This document shows, piece after piece, positions 1-7,429 of a stretch of DNA of 10,941 bases (positions are counted from its first letter, which is position 1; each line of letters opens with the position of its first letter). This DNA comes from Balneolaceae bacterium (GTDB lineage: Bacteria > Bacteroidota > Rhodothermia > Balneolales > Balneolaceae). The notes under the pieces are model-generated. The model did no database searches, was not told the origin of the DNA, and saw only the letters and a list, made by a program, of their open reading frames with translations. The position numbers and the translations under genes are program-made. Location: contig SKZL01000048.1 of assembly GCA_007127395.1 (NCBI GenBank), forward strand, positions 1 to 10,941. Reading direction: 5' to 3'.

Positions 1-867
1 TGGTAGATAATCAATTACCTTGTCAAGAAGAATCTGGACGCCTTTATTTTTCAGCGCTGTACCACAAAGTACCGGAGTAATTGCTCTTGCAAGAGTTGCC
101 TTACGGATGGCTGCGTCGATCACCTCTTCAGAGATCTCCTCTTCCATAAGGTATTTTTCCATCAGTTCATCATCCTGATCAGCAATCGCTTCAAGCATGA
201 TTTTTCTATACTCATCAGCCTTCTCCTTCAACTCTTCAGGTATATCGATCACATCATACTTGGCACCGAGAGACTCTTCATCCCAGATGATCCCGTTCAT
301 GTTAACCAGGTCAATAATGCCTTTAAAATTCTCCTCTGCTCCGATTGGTATCTGAATCGGAATTGGATTTGCACCGAGCTTGTTTCTCATTTGTTCAACA
401 ACATTGTAGAAATCTGCTCCGGTTCTGTCCATTTTATTAACAAATGCCATTCTTGGAACAGCATATTTATTGGCTTGTCTCCAAACAGTCTCTGACTGTG
501 GCTGAACCGCACCGACAGAACAGAATACACCGATCGCACCGTCCAATACACGCAATGATCTCTCTACCTCTACGGTAAAATCAACGTGACCCGGAGTATC
601 AATGATATTGATTCTATGATCTTTCCAGATACAGTGAGTTGCAGCGGAAGTGATTGTAATCCCTCTCTCCTGCTCTTGCTCCATCCAGTCCATCGTAGCT
701 GCACCATCATGAACCTCACCCATCCGGTGGCTTCTTCCGGTATAAAAAAGGATCCGCTCACTCACAGTGGTCTTACCGGCATCAATGTGTGCCATGATGC
801 CGATATTACGCGTTCTGCGAATACGGTCAATAATTTTCGGGTCTGTTTTTGTCTTGACTTCTGACAT
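1..867 (-). CDS. fusA: Elongation factor G, N-terminal part (runs off left edge)
   Basis: EF-G is the translocation GTPase that moves tRNAs and mRNA through the ribosome after peptide bond formation and helps RRF recycle ribosomes. The first 289 codons are visible, from ATG at 867-865, so the gene continues past the left edge. The GTPase motifs are intact: AHIDAGKT (P-loop, residues 25-32), RGIT of switch I (67-70), DTPGH (89-93) and NKMD (143-146). The visible part reads into the G' insertion and ends at a VIDYLP-like stretch near the end of the G domain. The start is supported by the family-typical spacing from ATG to the P-loop. Only a weak AAAGA-like sequence precedes it, so initiation is probably not strongly SD-driven. 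It is the third gene of the str operon, 36 bases after rpsG. Identity is very secure; the C-terminal two thirds cannot be seen. Confidence 0.98.
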   Translation of the reverse strand, partial: MSEVKTKTDPKIIDRIRRTRNIGIMAHIDAGKTTVSERILFYTGRSHRMGEVHDGAATMDWMEQEQERGITITSAATHCIWKDHRINIIDTPGHVDFTVEVERSLRVLDGAIGVFCSVGAVQPQSETVWRQANKYAVPRMAFVNKMDRTGADFYNVVEQMRNKLGANPIPIQIPIGAEENFKGIIDLVNMNGIIWDEESLGAKYDVIDIPEELKEKADEYRKIMLEAIADQDDELMEKYLMEEEISEEVIDAAIRKATLARAITPVLCGTALKNKGVQILLDKVIDYLP

Positions 868-903
868 CTGTCTTTATTCTAAATATTCGTTAAAACTGTT
901 TTT

Positions 904-1371
904 TTAAAACCTAAAATGTGCAAACGCTTTGTTTGCTTCTGCCATACGATGGGTTTCATCTTTCTTTCGAACAGCACCGCCTTCACTCTTGGAGGCATCA
1001 ATCAACTCTCTGCCTAAACGGGTTGCCATCGATTTATCATTTCTCTGTCGTGATGCACGTATAATCCATCTGATACCAAGTGCAGTACCTCTGTCGGGAC
1101 GAACCTCGACCGGCACCTGATATGTAGCACCACCTACTCTTCGGCTTCTGACCTCTACTGCCGGAGTTGCATTGTTGAGCGCATTCTTAAAAACTTCAAG
1201 AGGCTGCTCACCTGTTTTCTCTTCAATAATTCCAAATGCCTGATACAAAATCTTTCTGGCAACACCTTTTTTACCATCTCTCATCAGATTATTTACAAAT
1301 CTGGTGATGAGTTTGTCACCAAAAATTGGATCCGGCTGTAAATCTCTTTTTTCTGCTTTTCTTCTGCGCAT
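904..1371 (-). CDS. rpsG: 30S ribosomal protein S7
   Basis: S7 nucleates assembly of the 3' domain of 16S rRNA (the head of the 30S subunit) and lines the E-site mRNA exit channel. The 155-residue product has the usual bacterial length. It starts MRRRKAEKRDLQPDPIF, and it carries the hallmark stretch LITRFVNNLMRDGKKGVA near residue 20 and the PAVEVRSRRVGGATYQVPVEV block near 70-95. The basic C-terminal end (ANKAFAHFRF) is complete. ATG at 1371-1369 matches the family N-terminus exactly. It is the second gene of the str operon, 25 bases after rpsL and 36 before fusA, with no recognisable terminator on either side, so co-transcription is expected. S7 is the translational repressor of the str operon in E. 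coli; I see no clear equivalent of that regulatory hairpin here. Confidence 0.99.
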   Translation of the reverse strand: MRRRKAEKRDLQPDPIFGDKLITRFVNNLMRDGKKGVARKILYQAFGIIEEKTGEQPLEVFKNALNNATPAVEVRSRRVGGATYQVPVEVRPDRGTALGIRWIIRASRQRNDKSMATRLGRELIDASKSEGGAVRKKDETHRMAEANKAFAHFRF

Positions 1372-1396
1372 AATGAAATAAGGTTAAAAATCCTGT

Positions 1397-1771
1397 TTAC
1401 CCTTTCGGTTTTTTGGTACCGTATAAACTTCTACCCTGCTTTCTGTCTTCAACACCTGCAGTGTCAAGCGTTCCACGGATCACATGATATCGTACACCCG
1501 GAAGATCCTTCACTCGCCCACCCCTGATCAGCACAATACTATGCTCCTGCAGGTTATGGCCTTCACCCGGTATATAAGCAGTAACTTCAAGACCGTTCGT
1601 TAAACGAACCCTGGCTACCTTCCGAAGAGCTGAGTTAGGTTTTTTCGGTGTAGTAGTATACACTCTTGTACAGACCCCTCTTTTCTGGGGGCAATTTTGT
1701 AAAGCCGGTGCAGTTGTTTTACTGACCTTGCTTTTTCTACCTTTTCGAATAAGTTGTTGTATAGTAGGCAC
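1397..1771 (-). CDS. rpsL: 30S ribosomal protein S12
   Basis: S12 sits at the decoding centre of the 30S subunit and controls accuracy of tRNA selection. The product has 124 residues, a normal length. It shows the family blocks [21 protein letters not shown] (residues 39-59, split here for reading: [10 protein letters not shown] then [11 protein letters not shown]) and [13 protein letters not shown] (84-96). The two lysines whose substitution gives streptomycin resistance, K43 and K88 counting Met, are both present, so the allele looks wild type. D89, the residue methylthiolated by RimO in other bacteria, is also present. The start codon is GTG (1771-1769), because the family N-terminus [12 protein letters not shown] begins exactly there and no ATG is available. 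An AAGG sequence 7 bases upstream supports it. It is first in the operon, with a Bacteroidetes-type promoter candidate about 35 bases upstream. Confidence 0.98.
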   Translation of the reverse strand: MPTIQQLIRKGRKSKVSKTTAPALQNCPQKRGVCTRVYTTTPKKPNSALRKVARVRLTNGLEVTAYIPGEGHNLQEHSIVLIRGGRVKDLPGVRYHVIRGTLDTAGVEDRKQGRSLYGTKKPKG

Positions 1772-1778
1772 GGATTTA

Positions 1779-1782
1779 CCTT
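1779..1782 (-). promoter_or_regulatory. Shine-Dalgarno-like site of rpsL
   Basis: On the minus strand AAGG occurs here, 7 bases before the GTG that begins rpsL. It supports reading that GTG as the start. It is one of the few SD-like sites in the window: most other genes have only weak purine-rich stretches. Confidence 0.5.
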
Positions 1783-1806
1783 GTTTGGTTTAAAATCAAT
1801 AGCTAG

Positions 1807-1842
1807 CTAAGATAAACATTTTGGTATTTAGATTGCAAGAAA
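1807..1842 (-). promoter_or_regulatory. Candidate Bacteroidetes-type promoter of the str operon
   Basis: Read on the minus strand, TTTCTTG (1842-1836) is followed after 21 bases by TATCTTAG (1814-1807). The Bacteroidetes consensus is TTG or TTTG, 19-21 bases, then TAnnTTTG. The -7 box matches at all but one specified position. Transcription would begin near 1800, giving a leader of about 30 bases before the rpsL GTG. I found no stronger candidate in the 187-base gap. Position and spacing are seen; promoter function is inferred. Confidence 0.5.
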
Positions 1843-1958
1843 TTTCCTATACTTTTTTATCAAATTGTCACTTTTATTCAGATCGGGTAATTATCGCGCC
1901 TAGATATTCTTAATTTGAACATTTTTATAGAGCTACTGATATATATCGGTATATCATT

Positions 1959-4025
1959 ATGAAATTGATAGATCTTGAAAATCTCAACCAGAAAAGGCTA
2001 AAGGCCCTTCAGAGCAGTGGTATTCATCACCCATCAGATCTACTCTATTTTTTTCCGCGAAGGTATATCGACAGGTCCAACATCAAACCGATCGGCTATC
2101 TTTTGATGTCTTCTGAGCCTGTTACGGTCGTTGGCAAAGTGATCAAAACGGATGTAACCGGCTATGGTGCCAAAAAAAGGCTTGAGGTGATCATACAGGA
2201 TCAAACAGCTTCACTCAAAGCGGTCTATTTCAAGGGATGGAAGTATTTTATCAACCAGTTTAAGCCCGGAGCAGTGGTAGCACTTTACGGAACCGCTAAA
2301 CAGTATGGACGATATTTGAGCATGGCTCATCCGGAAATAGAACAGCTCGCAGCACCGGAAGAGGTGGATCAGCTCGACAAATTGATCCCCATCTACCCAT
2401 CCAACAAACACTTCTCCAAAGCCTATATCTCCAATAAAATTATAATGGGCTGGGTCGATCAATTGCTGTCTGCATACAGTGTGAGTGATTTTCTCCCTGA
2501 TGATTTATTACAAAAACATGCCTTCCCCACCCGCGAAACCGGATTGAGATCGATCCATAAACCGGTCAACCGCAAACAGATCAGAATCGCATTGGAGAGA
2601 TTTAAATATGAGGAACTATTTCTGTTCGAATTGAGCATGGCTAAAATCAAACAGGAGCGCTTTCAGCGGGCAAAAGGCAGAAAGATGAAAGCCGGCGATT
2701 TAACAAAGCAGTTTTTTAACAATCATCTCCCTTTTAAACTGACGGATGGACAGAGCAGCGCGTTGGCTGAAATCAGAAATGATTTGGCCGGCGAATCACA
2801 AATGAACCGGCTGATTCAGGGTGATGTGGGCGCGGGAAAAACGATCGTCGCAATCGGCGCCATGCTGATGGCGATCGACAGCGGCTACCAGGCTGCGATG
2901 ATGGCTCCTACCGAAATACTTGCTGAACAACACTACTTTACGATCAAGGATTTCCTGGAAGAGACAGGGATACGTTTCAGGCTGCTCACCGGCGGACAAT
3001 CGACATCACTGCGCAGAGATATTCTCTCTGATATTGAAGGTGGCAATTGTCAGCTCGTAATCGGTACCCATGCCATCTTCCAGGAAAAGGTAAAATTTCA
3101 CAACCTGGGTTTGGTGGTGATTGATGAACAGCACCGGTTTGGCGTTAAACAACGAAATGAGATTCTGCTGAAAGGTGAAAACCCACATCTATTGGTGATG
3201 TCGGCAACTCCCATTCCCCGCTCACTGGCGATGACCATCTACAGCGATCTGGATATCTCAATCATAGCCGGTCTGCCGGCCGGACGCAAACCGATTAAAA
3301 CGGCGGTCAGGACAGATAAAGACAGAAAATCGGTCTATGAGTTCATTGAGAAAAGTGTTCAGCAGGGTGATCAGGTTTATGTGATCTTTCCATTGATTGA
3401 AGAGTCAGAAGCGATGGACCTGAAAGATGCCACCATGGGATTTGAAAAACTGAAACAGCGGTTCCCGGATATCTCGATCGATCTGCTGCATGGGCGGATG
3501 AGCTCTGAGGAGAAGGAGAAGATTATGTCCAGATTCTCAAATGGTGATACCGGAATCCTGGTTTCTACAACCGTTATAGAAGTAGGGGTGGATGTGCCAA
3601 ATGCAACCATCATGATGATTGAACATGCGGAACGGTTTGGACTATCACAACTACACCAACTCCGTGGACGAATCGGCCGAGGCAGCAAACAGAGCTACTG
3701 CATCCTGATGCCGGGCAGTGCGATCAGTAAAGATGGCCGCTACAGGCTCAGAAAACTGGTAGAAACAACCGATGGATTTGAGATTGCGGAAGCAGACCTG
3801 AAACTGCGCGGCCCGGGCGATTTTCTGGGCACCAAACAGAGCGGACTGCCTGATTTCAGGTTTGCCGATATCGTGGAGGACAGGCTGCTACTCGAACAGG
3901 CAAAAAATGATTCCTGGTCATTGATCCGCAACGATCCGGAACTCACACAAACCGAACATCAGCCGCTCAAGAAGGTGTTTGAGCCCTATTTCAAAGAGAA
4001 ACTGGAGCTATTTGGCGTAGGTTAA
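1959..4025 (+). CDS. recG: ATP-dependent DNA helicase RecG
   Basis: RecG is a superfamily 2 double-strand DNA translocase that reverses stalled forks and processes branched DNA in repair. The 688-residue protein has the normal length and order. An N-terminal wedge/OB-fold part covers roughly residues 1-260. It is followed by the helicase motifs: GDVGAGKT (Walker A, 288-295), DEQH (Walker B, 389-392), MSATP (motif III, 414-418) and QLRGRIGRG (motif VI, 567-575). Then comes the RecG-specific LRGPGDFLGTKQSG region. The C-terminus (YFKEKLELFGVG) looks complete. ATG at 1959 is the first start in frame and gives a family-like N-terminus. No strong SD is present. A weak promoter candidate is TTG at 1865-1867 with TAATTATC at 1888-1895. 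The gene is divergent from rpsL, and its stop lies one base from the stop of the convergent VOC remnant, leaving no room for a terminator between them. Confidence 0.98.
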   Translation: MKLIDLENLNQKRLKALQSSGIHHPSDLLYFFPRRYIDRSNIKPIGYLLMSSEPVTVVGKVIKTDVTGYGAKKRLEVIIQDQTASLKAVYFKGWKYFINQFKPGAVVALYGTAKQYGRYLSMAHPEIEQLAAPEEVDQLDKLIPIYPSNKHFSKAYISNKIIMGWVDQLLSAYSVSDFLPDDLLQKHAFPTRETGLRSIHKPVNRKQIRIALERFKYEELFLFELSMAKIKQERFQRAKGRKMKAGDLTKQFFNNHLPFKLTDGQSSALAEIRNDLAGESQMNRLIQGDVGAGKTIVAIGAMLMAIDSGYQAAMMAPTEILAEQHYFTIKDFLEETGIRFRLLTGGQSTSLRRDILSDIEGGNCQLVIGTHAIFQEKVKFHNLGLVVIDEQHRFGVKQRNEILLKGENPHLLVMSATPIPRSLAMTIYSDLDISIIAGLPAGRKPIKTAVRTDKDRKSVYEFIEKSVQQGDQVYVIFPLIEESEAMDLKDATMGFEKLKQRFPDISIDLLHGRMSSEEKEKIMSRFSNGDTGILVSTTVIEVGVDVPNATIMMIEHAERFGLSQLHQLRGRIGRGSKQSYCILMPGSAISKDGRYRLRKLVETTDGFEIAEADLKLRGPGDFLGTKQSGLPDFRFADIVEDRLLLEQAKNDSWSLIRNDPELTQTEHQPLKKVFEPYFKEKLELFGVG

Positions 4026-4026
4026 A

Positions 4027-4179
4027 TCATTTCTGATCCGGCTGTGCTCCCTGATACCACTCAAAGTTGGCACCATCTGCATCCGCATTTAGTCCCAATT
4101 GCTTATGATACCAACCTTTGGTCTTCTCCGGATCATCACATTTGAAAAATATGCCACCTATACCAGTTACTTTTTTCAT
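4027..4179 (-). pseudogene. Truncated VOC (glyoxalase/bleomycin-resistance fold) gene remnant
   Basis: This is a 50-codon open frame starting at ATG 4179-4177 with product start MKKVTGIGGIFFKCDDPEKT. That matches the N-terminus of a widespread VOC-superfamily group (glyoxalase-like proteins, usually about 120-130 residues) through WYHKQLGL and FEWYQG. Only the first of the two beta-alpha-beta-beta-beta modules is present. The frame then stops at TGA (4029-4027), one base short of the recG stop codon on the other strand, and what lies beyond is recG antisense. The second module, which normally completes the metal site, is missing. It lies 27 bases after the EVE gene, so it is probably co-transcribed with it. 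The surviving part has no frameshift or internal stop, so the loss looks like a fairly recent 3' deletion. A functional half-VOC peptide cannot be excluded. The family match is from memory of family sequences and was not searched. Confidence 0.75.
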
Positions 4180-4206
4180 ATCAAGTGAATACGGTTCTCA
4201 TGCTTT

Positions 4207-4677
4207 CTAATTTTTAACCCCGGCCAGATCCAATATTTTCTTGTACTCCTCTTCAGTCACTTCTGTTATGGATAACCGGTTTCGTTTGAACAACTGCATC
4301 TCAAGCAGTGATTCATCCTCTTTGAGCATGTCGCGGGTCACCGGTTCATCGAATTTTCGAATGAACTTTACATCCACCAGTTGCCATCGCGGGTTGCTTT
4401 CACTGCTTTTTTCATCAAAATATTTACTGTTGGGATCAAACTGAAACTTGTCAGGATAGGGCTCACTGCACACCTCCATCTCACCGACAATCACCGGCGG
4501 CTTCACATTGGAGTGATAGAAAAAGGCACGATCGCCTATCTTCATTCTGTCGCGCATGATATTACGCGCCTCATAATTGCGGACACCGCTCCAGTGTATG
4601 CTTTCGTCTCTCTTTAGGTCATCAATACTATATGCATCAGGCTCTGATTTCATCAGCCAATACTGCTTTTTACTCAT
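4207..4677 (-). CDS. EVE domain-containing protein
   Basis: The 156-residue product is essentially a single EVE domain, the PUA-like fold also found in human THYN1, which in characterised members binds modified cytosine bases in nucleic acid. Family features are YWLMKSEPDAYSIDDL (residues 6-21), WSGVRNYEARNIMRD (about 29-43), GDRAFFYHSN, the IVGEMEV strand, and the late WQLVDVKF block. It has no signal peptide or membrane segment, so it should be cytoplasmic. ATG at 4677-4675 places the YWLMKSEP motif at the usual distance from the start, and the stop is TAG. The VOC remnant follows 27 bases downstream. A good promoter candidate lies just upstream, so the pair is probably transcribed separately from the M20 gene. 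The ligand is not known; a role in RNA- or DNA-modification sensing is inferred from the family only. Confidence 0.93.
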   Translation of the reverse strand: MSKKQYWLMKSEPDAYSIDDLKRDESIHWSGVRNYEARNIMRDRMKIGDRAFFYHSNVKPPVIVGEMEVCSEPYPDKFQFDPNSKYFDEKSSESNPRWQLVDVKFIRKFDEPVTRDMLKEDESLLEMQLFKRNRLSITEVTEEEYKKILDLAGVKN

Positions 4678-4696
4678 AACTTCACTTATTTGATTT

Positions 4697-4729
4697 TAAA
4701 TCTACATTTGATGTTCTCGTTACTCAAAA
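4697..4729 (-). promoter_or_regulatory. Candidate Bacteroidetes-type promoter of the EVE gene
   Basis: On the minus strand TTTTG (4729-4725) is followed after exactly 20 bases by TAGATTTA (4704-4697), which matches TAnnTTTG at every specified position except the last. Transcription would start near 4690, leaving a short leader of roughly a dozen bases before the ATG at 4677. This is the best promoter match in the window by consensus and spacing. Function is inferred. Confidence 0.55.
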
Positions 4730-4744
4730 CAATACGGATCAATC

Positions 4745-4796
4745 GATCATTCTGTGCTCATTCGAATTATTTGGATCATTCTGTACTCATCCGGAT
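4745..4796. repeat. Near-identical 23-bp direct repeat duplicating the 3' end of the M20 gene
   Basis: Positions 4774-4796 contain the last codons and stop of the M20 gene (IRMSTE then TGA on the minus strand). Positions 4745-4767, 29 bases further downstream of the gene, repeat them with 20 of 23 bases identical. The copy reads ATT CGA ATG AGC ACA GAA TGA, which again encodes IRMSTE and a stop. All three differences fall at third codon positions. The two codons before (CAA ATA, Q-I) also resemble the authentic CAT CTG (H-L). The copy is not in frame with the gene. Confidence 0.8.
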
Positions 4797-6239
4797 CAGA
4801 TGTGCATAAAAATCGATAGCACCTGTATAAGAGTCAATTCTGATTCTTTCATTCGTACCGTGAATAATAGCCATGTCACCAATATCCATCTCAATCGGTG
4901 TAAAACGGTAGATCTGTTCTGTTATATTGGTGAAATGCCTGGAATCTGTGGCTCCGGATACCAGGTAGGGAACCACAACCAGATCCTGAAATCGATCCAT
5001 AATTGCCTGTTGCAATTTCAGATAGCTGCTGCTTGTGACAGGTGATACTCTTGAAGCAGGTACCATAATTGTTTGATATTCCCGGATCGTGATCGACTCA
5101 TCATTAATAACGCGCCGAACATGATCCTGAACGGTTTCAAACGTATCTCCCGGCAACAACCGGAAATTTACGATCGCTCTCGCTTCATTCGGCAGTACAT
5201 TATCCTTAACCCCGGCCCTCAGCATGGTAGGTGCTATGGTTGTACGAACCATAGGTGCCACATCTTTGTCAGCAGTCATCATTCTTAGAATAAACCCTTC
5301 TGATGCCCATCTGTTGGCATAGGCAACCCTGTTTCCAAATGGCAGCATATTGGCAACCGCGTCAAACATCTTTTCTGTTGATCCATCCAGCCTGGCGGGA
5401 AATTGATTTTGCACCAATTTTTGAATGGCCTCACTCAGTTTCAAAATAGAGAGCTCATTCGGTGGAGCTGAGGAGTGTCCACCCCTGGTACGTGCAATGA
5501 GTTCCAGCGATAAATATCCCTTCTCGGCTATACCGATCATCGCTGTTTTGGTGCCGGTCAGATCGGTTTGATCCAATACAACACCACCCTCATCAAGCAA
5601 ATAGTGAAGGCGGATATTTTGGTCCTGAAAATAGCGTGCAACTACTTCAGCCCCATCATTGCCGCCGATCTCCTCATCATGGCCGTACATAAAATAGATG
5701 CTTCTTCTAGGCCGGTAATCAACTGAAAGCAGATACTCTTTCGTCTCCAGCAGACTCATAACATTAAATTTATTATCCAGAGCACCCCTTCCCCAGATAT
5801 AACCATCTGCTACAGCTCCTGAAAAAGGTTCATAGGTCCACCCGTCAATATCCGTTGAATCGATCGGCACCACGTCATAATGACCCATGAGTAAAATTGG
5901 ATCCAAACTCGGATCACTTCCCTGCCAGTAGTAGAGTGGGGTCAGATCATTAAACAATTGAATCTCCAGCCGTTCATGTGTCAGAGGAAACTCATCATTA
6001 ATAAAGTCCAGGAATGCATAAAACTCAGTGGTATCTCTCACATCGCCTGCATCACCCGATATGGTCTTGTACTGCAATGCTCTGGAGAATCGATTGATCA
6101 TCGCCTCTCTGTCCCAATCTGCTTGCGATAGCGTACCGGGTTCAATCTGTGTATTGCTGAGCCTGAAAGTATTCACCAACAGGATCGTTGCCAGGGTAAG
6201 AAATGCGCCCAGGAGTACGAGTAGAATTTTTTTAAACAT
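4776..6239 (-). CDS. Membrane-anchored M20 family metallopeptidase, PM20D1-like
   Basis: The 487-residue protein belongs to the M20 di-zinc amidohydrolase/carboxypeptidase family and most resembles the PM20D1 / carboxypeptidase S branch, which cleaves or forms N-acyl amino acids and small peptides. A hydrophobic N-terminal segment (about residues 4-23, after MFKK) should act as a signal anchor, placing the enzyme in the periplasm. Visible catalytic features are H120 and D122 in LLMGHYDVVP, bridging D155 in GRGALDNK, the E189-E190 pair in GHDEEIGG, D216 in LLDEGG, and late H435 in SGATDSRHF. The dimerisation insert with RGGHSSAPP follows near residue 252. All expected ligands are present, so activity is likely. 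It starts 59 bases after rfbB on the same strand and may be the last gene of that transcript. Its natural substrate cannot be deduced. Its 3' end is echoed just downstream. Confidence 0.93.
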   Translation of the reverse strand: MFKKILLVLLGAFLTLATILLVNTFRLSNTQIEPGTLSQADWDREAMINRFSRALQYKTISGDAGDVRDTTEFYAFLDFINDEFPLTHERLEIQLFNDLTPLYYWQGSDPSLDPILLMGHYDVVPIDSTDIDGWTYEPFSGAVADGYIWGRGALDNKFNVMSLLETKEYLLSVDYRPRRSIYFMYGHDEEIGGNDGAEVVARYFQDQNIRLHYLLDEGGVVLDQTDLTGTKTAMIGIAEKGYLSLELIARTRGGHSSAPPNELSILKLSEAIQKLVQNQFPARLDGSTEKMFDAVANMLPFGNRVAYANRWASEGFILRMMTADKDVAPMVRTTIAPTMLRAGVKDNVLPNEARAIVNFRLLPGDTFETVQDHVRRVINDESITIREYQTIMVPASRVSPVTSSSYLKLQQAIMDRFQDLVVVPYLVSGATDSRHFTNITEQIYRFTPIEMDIGDMAIIHGTNERIRIDSYTGAIDFYAHLIRMSTE

Positions 6240-6298
6240 GAGCGTTATTTTATGTGATTGTGGTTTAAAGAAAATCCTTTAAAAACGGCGCTGGTCCA

Positions 6299-7300
6299 TC
6301 AACTTTCAAATTTTTGAACGAACCATTTTACGGTATCACGAAGCTTGTCATCAAAATTGCCCGAAGGTTTCCACTTCAGCTCTTTTTTGATCTTGGATGC
6401 ATCAACCGCATACCGGAAGTCGTGGCCCGGGCGGTCTGTGACAAAGGAGATCAGGTTCTTGTAGTCGCCATCCGGCCCCTCCCCTTTCTCTTCATTGAGT
6501 ATTTCGCAGATCAGGTTTACAATTTCAATATTCTGCCACTCATTGTCCCCGCCAATATTATACTGTTCACCGGCCTTTCCATCAATAAATACAGTTGTCA
6601 ATGCTTTACAGTGATCTTCAACAAAGAGCCAGTCGCGTACATTATCTCCTTTACCGTAAACAGGAATCGGTTCACCCGACAGAGCTTTACGGATCACCGT
6701 CGGAATCAGTTTCTCATTGTGTTGGTGAGGGCCGTAGTTATTGGAACAGTTCGTGATCACTGTATTCATACCGTAGGTATGGTGATACGATCTCACCAGA
6801 AAATCACTTGCAGCTTTGGATGCAGAATAGGGTGAATTGGGTGCGTATGGTGTTGTCTCCTTGAAGAGTCCGGTTTTCCCGAGTGTACCATAGACTTCAT
6901 CAGTGGATATGTGCAAAAAACGATTTGACAGCACCGGTTCTTTAGATTCCTGCCATGAAAGCCTGCACTCTTCAAGTAGGTTAAATGTACCCACAACATT
7001 GGAGTAGATAAACGGCTCCGGGCCTTTGATGGAGTTGTCTACATGTGATTCAGCCGCCAGATGGATCACTCCATCCGGACCCCATTTGCGAACAATATCT
7101 TTCACTCCTGCCCTGTCGGTGATATCCAATCTTTTAAAGGTATAGCGATTGGAATCCTTTACCGCATTCAGGTAGTTGAGATCCGATGCATAGGTCAGTT
7201 TATCAATGTTCAGAATTTCAAATTCCGGATGGTGTTCATGCAGATAGAGAATAAGATTGGATCCAATAAATCCTGCGCCGCCAGTAACAATAACTTTCAT
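6299..7300 (-). CDS. rfbB: dTDP-glucose 4,6-dehydratase
   Basis: This enzyme converts dTDP-glucose to dTDP-4-keto-6-deoxyglucose, the second step of dTDP-L-rhamnose synthesis, using bound NAD+. The 333-residue product is a complete extended short-chain dehydrogenase. It shows the Rossmann motif TGGAGFIGSN (residues 6-15), DKLTYAS (33-39), HLAAESHVDNS (80-90), the catalytic T133-D134-E135 in ISTDEVYG, and Y158xxxK162 in PYSASKAAS. The C-terminal half carries the sugar-nucleotide-binding pattern NNYGPHQHNEKLIP and RDWLFVEDH typical of RmlB. ATG at 7300-7298 gives the conserved MKVIVTGGAGFIGSN start. It is the fourth rfb gene in transcription order, 109 bases after rfbC, a gap that contains a repeated piece of the rfbC tail. 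It ends 59 bases before the M20 peptidase. Also known as rmlB. Confidence 0.97.
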   Translation of the reverse strand: MKVIVTGGAGFIGSNLILYLHEHHPEFEILNIDKLTYASDLNYLNAVKDSNRYTFKRLDITDRAGVKDIVRKWGPDGVIHLAAESHVDNSIKGPEPFIYSNVVGTFNLLEECRLSWQESKEPVLSNRFLHISTDEVYGTLGKTGLFKETTPYAPNSPYSASKAASDFLVRSYHHTYGMNTVITNCSNNYGPHQHNEKLIPTVIRKALSGEPIPVYGKGDNVRDWLFVEDHCKALTTVFIDGKAGEQYNIGGDNEWQNIEIVNLICEILNEEKGEGPDGDYKNLISFVTDRPGHDFRYAVDASKIKKELKWKPSGNFDDKLRDTVKWFVQKFES

Positions 7301-7335
7301 ACCGATTCTTTTTAATCTATGGTTCTTCTTTCACC

Positions 7336-7429
7336 GTTAAAACAGATCTTCCGGTGAGATTTAGTCCGTATAACAGACCGGTTTCCGCCGTATCAGCTGG
7401 ATTTGTTTGTTAAAACAGATCTTCCGGTG
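7336..7429. repeat. Perfect 21-bp direct repeat duplicating the 3' end of rfbC
   Basis: Positions 7409-7429 hold the last codons of rfbC, with the coding-strand core CCGGAAGATCTGTTTTAA (P-E-D-L-F-stop). Positions 7336-7356, 73 bases further downstream and inside the rfbC-rfbB gap, repeat all 21 bases without a mismatch. The copy keeps the stop codon but lies in a different frame from rfbC. The 52 bases between the copies show no recognisable gene. A chance 21-bp identity at this distance is very unlikely. Confidence 0.92.

Noticed and set aside
1938..1947. Palindrome GATATATATC just upstream of recG, as a possible operator
   Set aside because: It is a short AT-repeat palindrome in AT-rich intergenic DNA. 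Such sequences arise easily by chance and nothing else supports a binding site.
4026..4026. A terminator between convergent recG and the VOC remnant
   Set aside because: Only one base separates the two stop codons, and no GC-rich hairpin with a T tract is visible at either gene end.
6264..6283. Hairpin TTTAAAG-6 nt-CTTTAAA between rfbB and the M20 gene, as a possible terminator
   Set aside because: The 7-bp stem is almost all A-T and no T tract follows on the transcribed strand, so it would be too weak for an intrinsic terminator.
6314..6835. A 173-codon open frame on the plus strand inside rfbB
   Set aside because: It is antisense to a clearly conserved dehydratase, its product resembles no protein family, and it has no promoter or ribosome site. 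It is a shadow frame.
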